NCBI GenBank assembly: GCA_028867035.1
Contig: JAGWHB010000003.1
Location: forward strand, 118,960 to 182,959
Source: Nitrososphaerota archaeon
Lineage (GTDB): Archaea; Thermoproteota; Nitrososphaeria; Nitrososphaerales; Gagatemarchaeaceae
Direction of reading: 5' to 3'
DNA length: 64,000 nucleotides
Part shown: in pieces, positions 34,508 to 42,930 of the stretch
Layout: every line of letters begins with the position of its first letter
Position numbering within the stretch: the stretch's first letter is position 1
The notes under the pieces: generated by a model
Database searches by the model: none
The model's input: the letters and a program-made list of their open reading frames with translations, nothing else
What the model was told of the DNA's origin: nothing
Made by a program: the position numbers and the translations under genes

Positions 34508-36907
34508 TCAGAGTGTCCCCTGCTTGGGCCGCGCTCGGGCCGAATCGGTCGGCTCGTAGCCGTTGCCGACCATCGTCAGGAATCCCTTCTCGACGAGCAA
34601 CTTCAAGATTCGTGAGACGGATCTCTTGCTGATCGTTATCCCGACGCCTCGCAGCTTGTCGACGACATCCTTCCTGTCTTTGAATCCTTGTAGCAGGATG
34701 TAGTCAAGGATGGCGCCCTCGGTCTCTGCAAGCTTCGCGTTCGGTTCAGGTGCTCGCCTCGCATCTTGGGGAGTCTCCCTAGGCCGGATCACGTTGAGGC
34801 TCTCGAATTCCACCACGTCAATCCTGTACTTCACCGGGTCAGCCGTCGGCTCCTCGCCGAGAATCTTCGCCAACTGCTGGGCATGGTCGTCCGACGTCGC
34901 CACGAACCTTATCATGGCGTAGAACGCCTTGTTCTTGCGGTAGTTCTTCAGGACCTGCTCCCTGCCCTTCTGGGGTGACATCTCCACCTCGACCGCGACG
35001 ACCGAAGAGTAGTCCCAGGCGTACGCGTTTGGTCCCCTCATCTCGTTCCCGTTCCTGCCCACCGTGACCGTCAGAGCTGGCTTGAGCACCGCGATGTCCG
35101 GTCTCTCACGGGCCGTCTCCCCCTGGTCCACCACGCAGTAGTACCCCATCGGCCAGTACTCCTCCTTCAGCAGCTTCTCGATCACGCGGACGTGCTTCGC
35201 GTCCCCCATCTTCGCCGGGCCCGCCCTGATCTCGAACCACTGCAACGCCCTCACAGTAAGGCTGTAGATTATCGTCCTCGCCCTGTCCATCTCGTCCCTG
35301 TTGTCTGGGTTCGGGGGGACCATTATCGGGTTCCCGTACACGTCCTTCCCCCTCATCACGTATTCCTGCCTGTCGAAGGTCTGGGTCAAGTACCCCGTGT
35401 TGACCAGCTCGTTGAGCGCCTGCTGGACCGTCGATGTCTGCCACGAGTACTTGGCGTACAGCTCCGACCTGAGCCTGGAAAACTCCAGGGAGTAGGCGTC
35501 CGAGATGAGCTTGAGGTACCCGATGGTGAGGATCCTCCAGTGGATGGGCATGAACGGCATCCTCGAGCTGTCCCTGGGCTTCTCCCCGGTCCCGTTGATC
35601 TGCTCCCAGATGGTCTTGTAGACCAGGTCCGTCGCCTCCTGGGCCCCGCCGTACTTCTCCTCCATCTCGTTCCTCATGTGGTCGATGGCCTCATTCATGC
35701 TGCACAGCGGCTTGTGGACCTTGGGGAACCCGCCGTCCACGAGCAGGGGCCGGCCCAGGGCTTCCCCTTCACGGGGTCTGAGTCTCGCTATGCAGCTGTA
35801 GTCGCGCAGCCTGATCAGGTCCTTCCTCACCCTTTCCGCCCTCTGCGGCGAGATCAGGTCCGCCATCCTCGAGGCGTCGTCCGGTCCCACCCTGAAGCAG
35901 AATATCGCACCCACGTTCCCGCTCACCGAGCTGAACAGAGGCCCTCGGATCTGCTGGATGTTCTGGTTGACCATCCAGAGGTAGAGGCCGTACTTCCTCG
36001 ACTCGGACAGGATCGTGTCCAGGAGCTTTAGGTCGCTGATGTTCTGGAATTCGTCCATCGCAAGGATGACCGGCGTCCTTGCTGAAGGTTCCTCTCCCGC
36101 CGCCTCGAGCCTGGACGCCCTCTTCTCCATCGCGAAGTAGAACCGCATCACAACAGACGCAGAGAGGAGCCGCCGGAAGTCGTGGGGAAGGGACTTGGGC
36201 AGCCTGAATATCGTGAGCTTCCCCGGGGTCATCATCTCCTCGAAGTCGAGCTTGCTCGTCCTGGAGCAGAACGTCCTTGAGGTTATGGACCGCGGCGGGA
36301 GGGTGAAGTTAGAGATCCTGTTGACCACCGACGCGAACGCCTCCTTCGGGAGCTTGGAGATGGCCTCCATGGTGCTCTCGATTATCTCGTCCTCGATCTC
36401 CCTCGACTTCAGCATAATCGAGATCTCCTCCTTGGGCATCGAGATGAAATCGACGAGTATCCTGTAGAGGTCCTTGAAGGTCGGGCGGTCATCGAGGGTG
36501 TAGAGGTAGTAGAGGGCTCCCTTGAAGATCCACATGAGCCTCGGCGCGGTGGACGCGTCCGTGCTGAACACATCAGAGAGGAGGACGGAGAGCTGCTCCA
36601 CCTGCGTCTGGATTGTCTGCGTTCTGGCGGGTCCCTCAAGCCCCGGCGGGAGAGAAAGCGGGTTGAGTCCGAAAGTCACGTAGTTCGGGTCGAGGAGGGT
36701 GACCCTTTCCCTCTCGGAGTTGGGGATGCCGCGGAATAGGTCGATGGCGGCGTCGCCGTGAGGGTCGATGAGTACGAGTGCCACGTCCCTCCTTTTCATG
36801 AAGAGTCTCCGCAGCCAGTAGAGCATCGCGTTCGTCTTCCCGGCCCCGGTCGAGCCGATGAAGAGGGAGTGGAAGATCACGTCATCGTCGTCGATGGCGC
36901 TTTGCAC
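34508..36907 (-). CDS. VirD4/TraD-like coupling ATPase with nuclease-like and wHTH C-terminal domains
   Basis: 799 residues. The FtsK/HerA-type motor fills residues 1-410: Walker A GSTGAGKT near residue 19, 'LVLIDPHGDA', Walker B VILAMDEFQN near 280 and 'LYLWMVNQNIQQI'. After residue 450 come a wHTH-like region (SWQTSTVQQALNELVNTGYL), then a domain with 'VVAVEVEMS...KNYRKNKAFYAMIRFVAT', similar to Replic_Relax or PD-(D/E)XK cores, and a final wHTH (RKDVVDKLRGVGITISKRSVSRIL). It begins directly with the motor: the usual N-terminal membrane part is in the separate gene at 36978-38465. GTG start, leaderless. Confidence 0.85.
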   Translation of the reverse strand: MQSAIDDDDVIFHSLFIGSTGAGKTNAMLYWLRRLFMKRRDVALVLIDPHGDAAIDLFRGIPNSERERVTLLDPNYVTFGLNPLSLPPGLEGPARTQTIQTQVEQLSVLLSDVFSTDASTAPRLMWIFKGALYYLYTLDDRPTFKDLYRILVDFISMPKEEISIMLKSREIEDEIIESTMEAISKLPKEAFASVVNRISNFTLPPRSITSRTFCSRTSKLDFEEMMTPGKLTIFRLPKSLPHDFRRLLSASVVMRFYFAMEKRASRLEAAGEEPSARTPVILAMDEFQNISDLKLLDTILSESRKYGLYLWMVNQNIQQIRGPLFSSVSGNVGAIFCFRVGPDDASRMADLISPQRAERVRKDLIRLRDYSCIARLRPREGEALGRPLLVDGGFPKVHKPLCSMNEAIDHMRNEMEEKYGGAQEATDLVYKTIWEQINGTGEKPRDSSRMPFMPIHWRILTIGYLKLISDAYSLEFSRLRSELYAKYSWQTSTVQQALNELVNTGYLTQTFDRQEYVMRGKDVYGNPIMVPPNPDNRDEMDRARTIIYSLTVRALQWFEIRAGPAKMGDAKHVRVIEKLLKEEYWPMGYYCVVDQGETARERPDIAVLKPALTVTVGRNGNEMRGPNAYAWDYSSVVAVEVEMSPQKGREQVLKNYRKNKAFYAMIRFVATSDDHAQQLAKILGEEPTADPVKYRIDVVEFESLNVIRPRETPQDARRAPEPNAKLAETEGAILDYILLQGFKDRKDVVDKLRGVGITISKRSVSRILKLLVEKGFLTMVGNGYEPTDSARARPKQGTL

Positions 36908-36977
36908 AATCCGGGAGGTCCTTCGGACTTATAACCGGCGAAGTCGCAACGAACCCCAAGTACTCGGTTTGGCCCTT

Positions 36978-38465
36978 TCAGGGACCCAAGCCGAAGGCGC
37001 TGGGCAGCTCCCTCAGAAAACCTGGTACCTTCTCGGCCGTCTCAAGGCTCAGTTCCCCATAGACCGAATCGAGCAGTTGGGCATACTCCCTCATGTCCTC
37101 AACCATCTCCGACGAGAACACGAAATCGGTATGGCCGTCGCCGTAGAGCAACTCGAACGTCCTCACGGCAGTCGATGCGAGATGGTCGAGGGGCTGGATC
37201 GAACCGTCCTCCAAGACTTTCTCCATCTCTGGAACGCTCGCCAGAGCCGCGAACCTAGAGGAGATGTCGCCCCGCTGACCCGAATCCGGTTTCGAGTCCT
37301 CTTCCGCGTCCTCGCGGACCTTGACGCGCGTGTACCCCTTCGCCGAGCTTCCGCCCGAGATGGAGTGCAAAGACTCGGCCGCCTCGCCCAGGGGTATGTG
37401 GACATAGGACCGCAGCCCCTCCGGGGTCACCATGAAGGACGGCGGCTCGAGCCTGGACTTCGTGTAACGGTCCAGGTACTCCCCGATGTCGGTAACCATC
37501 CTCCTCTCGACGAGCTCGCGCAACATCCTGGGGTCCCGGTACTGAAAAACGGCGAGGCTGTCGTGCTCGTCGGTGCAATGGTCGAAGGGCAGGGCATCAA
37601 CCGAAATGCCTTCCTTGCTGGAGACCCACATCCCTTGGATTGCAAGTGTGACCAGCGGCTTCGTGACCATGTCATCCACCTTATTCATTCTGGATTCAGC
37701 TTTGCTGTAGAAATCCCGTTTCAGTTCTCTCTTGGTCCGCTCCCCCCCGCTCACGAGATCGACAGACGGCCGTTCGATCTCGGCCTTGGCTCCCCGCAGG
37801 GAGTTCTTCAGCCTTACCAGAGCCGGGCCGTGGTCCGATTTCACGAAGAGGAACTGTATCCAGGCGAAGTCGGGGTTCGCAGCCTCTAACGAGTGGACTA
37901 GGGCGGCGACGAACGCCTGCTTCTCGGGGTACGAGGGGGTGGAGACGACCGTCCCGTTCTTGAGCGAGACGTTGAAGAACCTGAGTCTAGGCTTGGGCTT
38001 CGACTCGGACTCGGGCGCTGCGGCCGCCTTTGGCGGGGGCGGAATGTGCCTGATTCTCGACCCCAGACGCGGGTATCTCAGCACGTCAACGTAGGACCTC
38101 CTAGGTGGTCGGCCCAAGTGCCTGACCGTCGCCATGGTGAGGGCCAGCGCCGAAATCGCTTGGGCGACCGCGAGATAGTACCAGCCGATGGGAAACCCCG
38201 GGACAACCCAGGATAGGCTGAGCGCTGCAGCGACGAGCAGGTACCCGACGTATGGGAGTAACTGCCCCCTGTCGTTTGGTCTGAAGGCTGCCTGTTGGGG
38301 GCTCAGCAAGTTGAGGTCTAGCAGTTCCGACCACAATTTCCGGGGCCCGATCTTCTCCCTGAAGGGATGGAACAGCCTCGACAGGTTATGCCTGTAGAGC
38401 CAGAGAACGAAGGCCCCCCAGTAGAAGACAGGAAGATAGAGGAATTCGACCTCGGCTGGATTCAT
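36978..38465 (-). CDS. Membrane partner of the coupling ATPase
   Basis: 495 residues: three membrane helices (about 10-25 and a pair at 70-115), a Pro/Ala/Lys linker near 145-160, and a cytoplasmic domain of about 320 residues. The segment 'FMVTPEGLRSYVHIPLGEA' (about 343-361) resembles the 'S.EELA.LFHLP' element found just before the ATPase domain in single-chain archaeal and CPR coupling proteins. With the next gene 70 nt downstream starting straight at the motor, this is probably the detached N-terminal half. Its TATA box (38489-38496) is next to the GGTTGCCAA array. Confidence 0.65.
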   Translation of the reverse strand: MNPAEVEFLYLPVFYWGAFVLWLYRHNLSRLFHPFREKIGPRKLWSELLDLNLLSPQQAAFRPNDRGQLLPYVGYLLVAAALSLSWVVPGFPIGWYYLAVAQAISALALTMATVRHLGRPPRRSYVDVLRYPRLGSRIRHIPPPPKAAAAPESESKPKPRLRFFNVSLKNGTVVSTPSYPEKQAFVAALVHSLEAANPDFAWIQFLFVKSDHGPALVRLKNSLRGAKAEIERPSVDLVSGGERTKRELKRDFYSKAESRMNKVDDMVTKPLVTLAIQGMWVSSKEGISVDALPFDHCTDEHDSLAVFQYRDPRMLRELVERRMVTDIGEYLDRYTKSRLEPPSFMVTPEGLRSYVHIPLGEAAESLHSISGGSSAKGYTRVKVREDAEEDSKPDSGQRGDISSRFAALASVPEMEKVLEDGSIQPLDHLASTAVRTFELLYGDGHTDFVFSSEMVEDMREYAQLLDSVYGELSLETAEKVPGFLRELPSAFGLGP

Positions 38466-38505
38466 CCAACGAAGTGGGCTCCGCCGCTCTTAACATAGCA
38501 ACCCC

Positions 38506-38621
38506 TTGGCAACCCTGACGGCGAAGGTTGCCAAATAGACCGTGGAAGGTTGCCAAAACAGCCCCCAGGGTTGCCAACCGGACTCACAGGGTTGCCAAAG
38601 CGCAGGCCGAGAATGGCAACC
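38506..38621. repeat. Helically phased GGTTGCCAA array
   Basis: Four direct copies of GGTTGCCAA start at 38526, 38548, 38569 and 38590 (spacing 22, 21, 21 bp, about two helical turns). They are flanked by inverted copies TTGGCAACC (38506-38514) and ATGGCAACC (38613-38621). The array lies between the TATA box of the leftward coupling operon (about 38492) and a rightward TATA box (GTTAAATAC, 38634-38642). It could be an operator, a replication iteron set or part of oriT. Confidence 0.8.
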
Positions 38622-38633
38622 TAGCCTGCCCGC

Positions 38634-39184
38634 GTTAAATACCGACCCGCCCTTCACCCGGGTATTCCATCTGTCTCTCTCTGTCTGCGGAACGCACGCG
38701 ATGTAACGGCGCCACGGCGCAACACGATTCGGTCCTAGTGACCAACTGCCTGAGAGAACGGAATACACGGTGACGCTTCGCCTGAATTCTTCTGCGTGAA
38801 GGCGAGGGTCGGTCTTTGGTTGACCGTTCTCCACCCGGACGGGAAGATCCGGGCCCAACGGCCATCCTCTGGGCAGACAGTTGCCATCAGTCCACCCGGA
38901 AGGATGCGAAAGAACTTCTCTCCCATCTACCTTCGGGAGAACGACGGAAGCGGTAGCTTCACCCCCTTTCCTTGGCGGTCTGGATCGTAGCACAAGCTAA
39001 CTGCGATCAGAGGGCCGGCTCGAAAGATTCCCAGGGCAAGTTATTGTCCGCCCTGGCTTTCCCGGACGGGGACCAAGTGGAGCATCCGCCATCCGCCGTT
39101 TCTCTCTGAGGCCGAGACCGAGGAGCAGGCGCAGCGAGCCCCGACGAACCACGGGCTGCGCGCCAGGACGAAGGCAGGAGGCAG
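38634..39184 (+). other. Long leader or untranslated RNA before the TFB gene
   Basis: A good TATA box (38634-38642) predicts a transcript from about 38663, yet the TFB start is at 39185. A second TATA-like box (AAGTTATTG, 39039-39047) is nearer. The intervening 520 nt hold one small possible frame (38796-38990) and are otherwise unexplained; a structured RNA or an origin is possible. Confidence 0.35.
38796..38990 (+). CDS. Possible small protein
   Basis: 64 residues from GTG 38796: 'RVGLWLTVLHPDGKIRA' suggests two beta strands with a turn, then a basic Pro/Arg-rich middle and 'FSPIYLRENDGSGSF'. Composition is protein-like but there is no promoter at leaderless distance and no family match that I recognise. 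Confidence 0.3.
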   Translation: MKARVGLWLTVLHPDGKIRAQRPSSGQTVAISPPGRMRKNFSPIYLRENDGSGSFTPFPWRSGS

Positions 39185-40189
39185 ATGCGAATGGACCGGG
39201 TTCAAGCAATCCCGACGAACGCACGCGCGAAGGCCGCCGCCTACGAGGAGTACGCCATCCTCCGCAGGTGCCCCGAGTGCAGGGGCCACCTCGTCGAGGC
39301 GGGCGAGGAGTGGGCCTGCACCAGCTGCGGGCTGGTGGCGAAGACGGAGAAAAGATCCACCGAGGTCGCACGCGCAGGGCGAACCACAAGTCGCAGGCTC
39401 GGCTCCTACATGGGGACGAGGGACGACGAGAACTCCCACGCTGACTTCAACGGCTCCTCGACGGTCGGCTTCGCCAAGGTCCTTTCGGACAACATGGGCG
39501 TCGACTCGGCTGCCTGGGAGTGCGCCAACATGGTCAGGAGGGTGGCGGAGAAGCTGTCCCTCCCCGCCTTCGCCACCGAGAACGCGGTGGCGGTCTCCGA
39601 GAAGATGCTGGCCGACAGCAGGAACGGGCAGTTGGGGAAGAAGAGGACATCGATCCCCGCCATATCTGCCTACTCCATCCTCTCCGCCTGCAGGACGGCG
39701 GGGCTCGACCACGTCGGCTCAATGAGCGTCATCCGGGCGCACAACGACATGGGGCGCAAGGTCTCGAAGTCGGCCCTGCTCCGTCTGGGGACCGAATCCC
39801 CGGTCCCCCTGAGGCCGGCGGACCCGGCGGCCCTCCTCAGGACAGTCCTGGGAGGACTCGAGTCCAGCGAGGCCGTCCTCAAGCGGCTGAAGAAGAGGGG
39901 GGCCGAGCCCGGGCCCTACTTCAGGGGGCTACTGCAGGCCTCCCAGACCGTCCTCGCATCCCTACGTGAAAAGGGGGAGGGGCGGAACCCCCGGACCATA
40001 GCGGCGGTCTCCGTCTACCTCGCGTCGCAGGCTGTCGCGCCGAGGGCCGTGATGCAGAGGGAGGTGGCGGAGATCGTGGGCGTGGCGGAGTACACCGTCC
40101 GCGACTTCACAGCCTTCGCAGACAGGGAGTTCGGGCCCGTTAAATGCGGGCCCGTCCCTGTAGGGCATGAGCGGGAAGCGGAGGCGTAG
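39185..40189 (+). CDS. Transcription initiation factor B (TFB)
   Basis: 334 residues. N-terminal zinc ribbon 'RCPECRGHLVEAGEEWACTSCG' (about 29-50), a B-reader-like basic linker (RTTSRRLGSYMGT), then two cyclin repeats: about 85-190 and 215-315 (LASQAVAPRAVMQREVAEIVGVAEYTVRDF, with the C-terminal recognition helix). It would recruit host RNA polymerase to TATA promoters and may favour the element's own promoters. It overlaps the next gene by 23 nt. Clearer TFB features than the protein at 9615. Confidence 0.85.
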   Translation: MRMDRVQAIPTNARAKAAAYEEYAILRRCPECRGHLVEAGEEWACTSCGLVAKTEKRSTEVARAGRTTSRRLGSYMGTRDDENSHADFNGSSTVGFAKVLSDNMGVDSAAWECANMVRRVAEKLSLPAFATENAVAVSEKMLADSRNGQLGKKRTSIPAISAYSILSACRTAGLDHVGSMSVIRAHNDMGRKVSKSALLRLGTESPVPLRPADPAALLRTVLGGLESSEAVLKRLKKRGAEPGPYFRGLLQASQTVLASLREKGEGRNPRTIAAVSVYLASQAVAPRAVMQREVAEIVGVAEYTVRDFTAFADREFGPVKCGPVPVGHEREAEA

Positions 40190-40670
40190 GAAGATGGAGA
40201 CCCCCTACGCCCGCATAACCGAGATCCGGGAGGTCGGGACCAGCGGCGAGGCGAACGAGTGCCTCGGCAGCGGCTTCGTCCTGATCAAGGCCGTGGAGAG
40301 GAGGGATACCGACGCCGTGGGGAGGCAGTCCAGCGCCATCGTCTACATCCTGGGCAAGCTGAAAGGCAACGGCAACGGAAAGCCGTCACAGCCACAGACA
40401 GCAAGGCAGGAACCCGCAGACATCATGCACGGCGCCCCCGACGTGGACCCGGCCTTCCTCGAGAACCGCCCCTGGAAGAAGTACGACAGCGGCGACGGGG
40501 AGTGGACCTTCGTCGTCAACCAGGACGGGTCCCCGGTGGCGGAACTGGAGCCAGCGAAGGACTTCCTGGAGGCCCTGAGGGCCGGGGAGGACCTGGTCGT
40601 CGGCGGCTACAAGTACCGCCTGCGTGAAAAGTTCCTGAAGCGGTACCCCGTCAACGGGCCGGGCGCGTAG
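40167..40670 (+). CDS. Hypothetical protein linked to TFB
   Basis: 167 residues, start inside the end of the TFB gene (23-nt overlap), so co-expressed. Very basic N-terminus (SGKRRRRK), a beta-rich first half ('ARITEIREVGTSGEANECLGSGFVLI' looks like an OB- or wing-type strand pair), a Gln/Pro/Gly linker near 70-85, and a helical end 'FLEALRAGEDLVVGGYKYRLREKFLKR'. No family recognised; nucleic-acid binding is plausible from the charge. Confidence 0.55.
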   Translation: MSGKRRRRKMETPYARITEIREVGTSGEANECLGSGFVLIKAVERRDTDAVGRQSSAIVYILGKLKGNGNGKPSQPQTARQEPADIMHGAPDVDPAFLENRPWKKYDSGDGEWTFVVNQDGSPVAELEPAKDFLEALRAGEDLVVGGYKYRLREKFLKRYPVNGPGA

Positions 40671-40686
40671 AAGCAGGCGCTTTCTC

Positions 40687-41523
40687 GTGCAAACCACAGA
40701 GAACCCAGCGCAAGCTATCGACCAGAAGGAATCGTGGAGAGAGAAGGCGAACTTAGAGGTGGACAAAATCGTCCGGCTCTTCTCATCCACACAGCTGCCC
40801 GACGCGTGCGCGATGGCCCTGATCAATGCCCCCGAGAAACCCTCGTCCAGGTGGTCGATGGGGAACCAGATTCTCATGGTCCTCGCGGGGACGTCAGACG
40901 CAAGGGGCTACAAGCAGTGGACCGAAGTCGGGCGGCACGTCAGAGCCGGAGCCAAGGCCTTCCGGATTCTGGGGCCGGTCCTCGTCGAGATGCCTCTCGA
41001 AGCCATCGGCTCGGACGGCGAAGAAGAGACCGTGGAAGTCCTGGTAGGCTTCCGGGCCATCCCCGTCTTCAGGTACGAGGACACGGAGGGAGAAGAACTG
41101 CCGACCTACAAGCCCAGAGACCCCCCGCCTCTCTTGCATGTGGCAGACAAGTTCGGGATGCGGGTCAACTACCTGCGCCTCTCCGCCGGCGTCTATGGAA
41201 TGACCGACTACGAGCGGCAGGTCATCACCTTGGCGACCGAGGACTGGACCGTCTTCTTCCACGAGCTCGCCCACGCCCTCCACCGGAGCTTCGAGCCAAA
41301 GAGCGGACACGACCAGGAGCCTGAAGCGGAGACCATAGCCCAGCTGGTCGCAGCCACACTTGCCAGGGTCTACGGGAAGTCCGCCGACGGCTTCTCGTGG
41401 ACCTACATCGCCAGCCAGGCCGGGACAGGCAGCCCACAGCAGGTGGGGCGACTCTGCATGAGAGTCCTCGACAGGGCGAAGAGGGTGCTGGACCTCATCT
41501 ACGAGGCTCCGGTGCAGCCCTGA
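40687..41523 (+). CDS. ArdC-like antirestriction protein (zincin-type)
   Basis: 278 residues. The N-terminal 120 resemble the ArdC-N ssDNA-binding domain (SRWSMGNQILMVL...GYKQWTEVGRHVRAGAKAFRIL). The C-terminal part contains the zinc-metallopeptidase motif FFHELAHALH (HExxH, near residues 189-198) with downstream Glu in 'EAETIAQLVAATL'. ArdC-family proteins of conjugative plasmids protect incoming DNA against restriction and help replication of the transferred strand. It follows the TFB-linked gene by 16 nt. A strong pointer to conjugative transfer. Confidence 0.82.
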   Translation: MQTTENPAQAIDQKESWREKANLEVDKIVRLFSSTQLPDACAMALINAPEKPSSRWSMGNQILMVLAGTSDARGYKQWTEVGRHVRAGAKAFRILGPVLVEMPLEAIGSDGEEETVEVLVGFRAIPVFRYEDTEGEELPTYKPRDPPPLLHVADKFGMRVNYLRLSAGVYGMTDYERQVITLATEDWTVFFHELAHALHRSFEPKSGHDQEPEAETIAQLVAATLARVYGKSADGFSWTYIASQAGTGSPQQVGRLCMRVLDRAKRVLDLIYEAPVQP

Positions 41524-41625
41524 CCAGGGTTGCCATTGCGGATAATTTCCCTCTCCGCCCCTTCTCTTTTTTTGAACGATTTTCGGGAGGCCCCAACCCC
41601 CTTCTCTGCCTCCATTGGTGCTTAA

Positions 41626-42126
41626 GTGCCCCAGCGGCGGTTGACGGCGTTGAGACTCTACTGGGGCCTCCTCTTCCTGCTGGCGCTCGCGGTATCCCCC
41701 CTCGTCGCACTTGCCCTGCTTGTCGTTGTCGTCATCCTGTTTCACCCGGTCCGCAGGGAAATCTACGGTCATCCTGCCGTCACCCTGAGGGGGGAGGTCG
41801 TCAGGAGCAACTCCGAGAGGGTCATCGCGGACTACTTCAGCCGCAGCGGCGTCAGGTACGTCTACGAGCAGCCCGCCGTGAGCCGGTGGGGGCTCAGGAG
41901 GATCAGCAGGCCCGACTTCTACCTCCCGGACTACAGGGTCTACGTTGAGTACTGGGGCCTGGTAAATCTGCCAGACACCTTCGCCCGGTCGAAGTACCAG
42001 AGGAGCATGAAGTGGAAGATGGAGCAGTACCGCAGGAACGGGATAAGGTGCATCTCGCTACATCCGAGGGAACTTCGCGACCTCGATGCAGCCTTCAGAT
42101 TCAAACTTGAGCAGGTGGTCGAGTAA
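41626..42126 (+). CDS. Membrane-anchored PD-(D/E)XK-type nuclease
   Basis: 166 residues from GTG 41626 (TTG 41641 or 41650 fit the TATA position better). An N-terminal hydrophobic hairpin (LYWGLLFLLALAVSPLVALALLVVVVILF) is followed by a DUF559/Vsr-like nuclease core: 'SNSERVIADYFSRSGVRYVYEQP' with catalytic Glu, 'RPDFYLPDYRVYVEYWG' (D...E-Y-W) and 'KYQRSMKWKMEQYRRNGIRC'. Such nucleases usually ride on helicases; here the partner is a membrane anchor. It may nick or clean DNA at the transfer channel. A GGTTGCCAT copy lies upstream (41528-41536). Confidence 0.7.
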   Translation: MPQRRLTALRLYWGLLFLLALAVSPLVALALLVVVVILFHPVRREIYGHPAVTLRGEVVRSNSERVIADYFSRSGVRYVYEQPAVSRWGLRRISRPDFYLPDYRVYVEYWGLVNLPDTFARSKYQRSMKWKMEQYRRNGIRCISLHPRELRDLDAAFRFKLEQVVE

Positions 42127-42165
42127 GTAGAGTTTCAGTAGCCCGTCTGACTGCCGCTTACTTTC

Positions 42166-42823
42166 TCAGATTCTTTTGATGATGCCCGTCCCGTTGCACT
42201 CCTTGCAATTTGACTTTCCGGAACCCGCACACGAGCTGCAAGTCTCGGCAACTTCCTTCTGTTCAGGCACTTCACCGGTACCTTGGCAGCCGTTGCACGA
42301 CTTCTGAGTCTTTCCCGTCCCCGAACAAATCGTGCAGCTGAACTGTGCCTGTTCAGGTTCGATGATGTACTGTGACTGATATCCCTGCGCATTGGTGACT
42401 TCGAACTCCACTGGTACTTGTCCTGGCTGGCCAGGCATCAAGAGCATCCTGTTCTGCTTGGTCGTTCTGTTGGCATCCAATAGTGTAACCGAAACAGTGA
42501 ACCAACCGGCCTTATCGTCAAGATTCCTTATCCCCACGGCGACCGACTCGAACCATTTCGCCCACCAGAGAATGCCCCTTTGCACGACTGTTGCTTGGGC
42601 TCCTTGGTCTTCGTATCGCAGAGAGCGCCTGGTCAGTCCAGTAGATGAACAGCTGGGGCATGGGGGAGTAATGAACCCAACGCCCCCACAGATCGCACAT
42701 TTTCCGCGCTGGCTGTCTTGCCTTGTGCCAGAACCGATTCAATACAGCAACGACTGTGATGACTAGGACGCCTGATATAAGTCCGGAAAGTATGGTTGAG
42801 AAATCAAGCTGCGTGCCTAACAC
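42166..42823 (-). pseudogene. Frameshifted membrane protein with DnaJ-type zinc fingers
   Basis: Two overlapping frames make one sensible protein. 42823 down to about 42704 encodes a start and membrane helix (SGLISGVLVITVVAVLN) and enters 'KARQPARK'. The next frame supplies 'GKCAICGGVGFITPPCPSC' and runs on through a beta domain to four CxxCxGxG-like units, ending at 42166. Removing one base from the T run 42700-42703 joins the frames. It could be a sequencing error, a real mutation or programmed shifting. The zinc units resemble the DnaJ central domain; the rest is novel. Confidence 0.65.
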
Positions 42824-42930
42824 CCTGCCCGGTAAGAGCGGCTAGCACGCCCCACGGAATGATTCGAAATGGAATCAGGCGTCCCTGGGATGACCAGGGA
42901 GATCCCTTTCGAGCTCGAGTTCCGACCGGC

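Noticed and set aside
38506-38621. Possible short CRISPR array
   Set aside because: Repeat cores are only 9 bp, spacers only 12-13 bp, orientations are mixed, and no cas1/cas2 is present; the Cas4-like genes are in a helicase/methylase operon.
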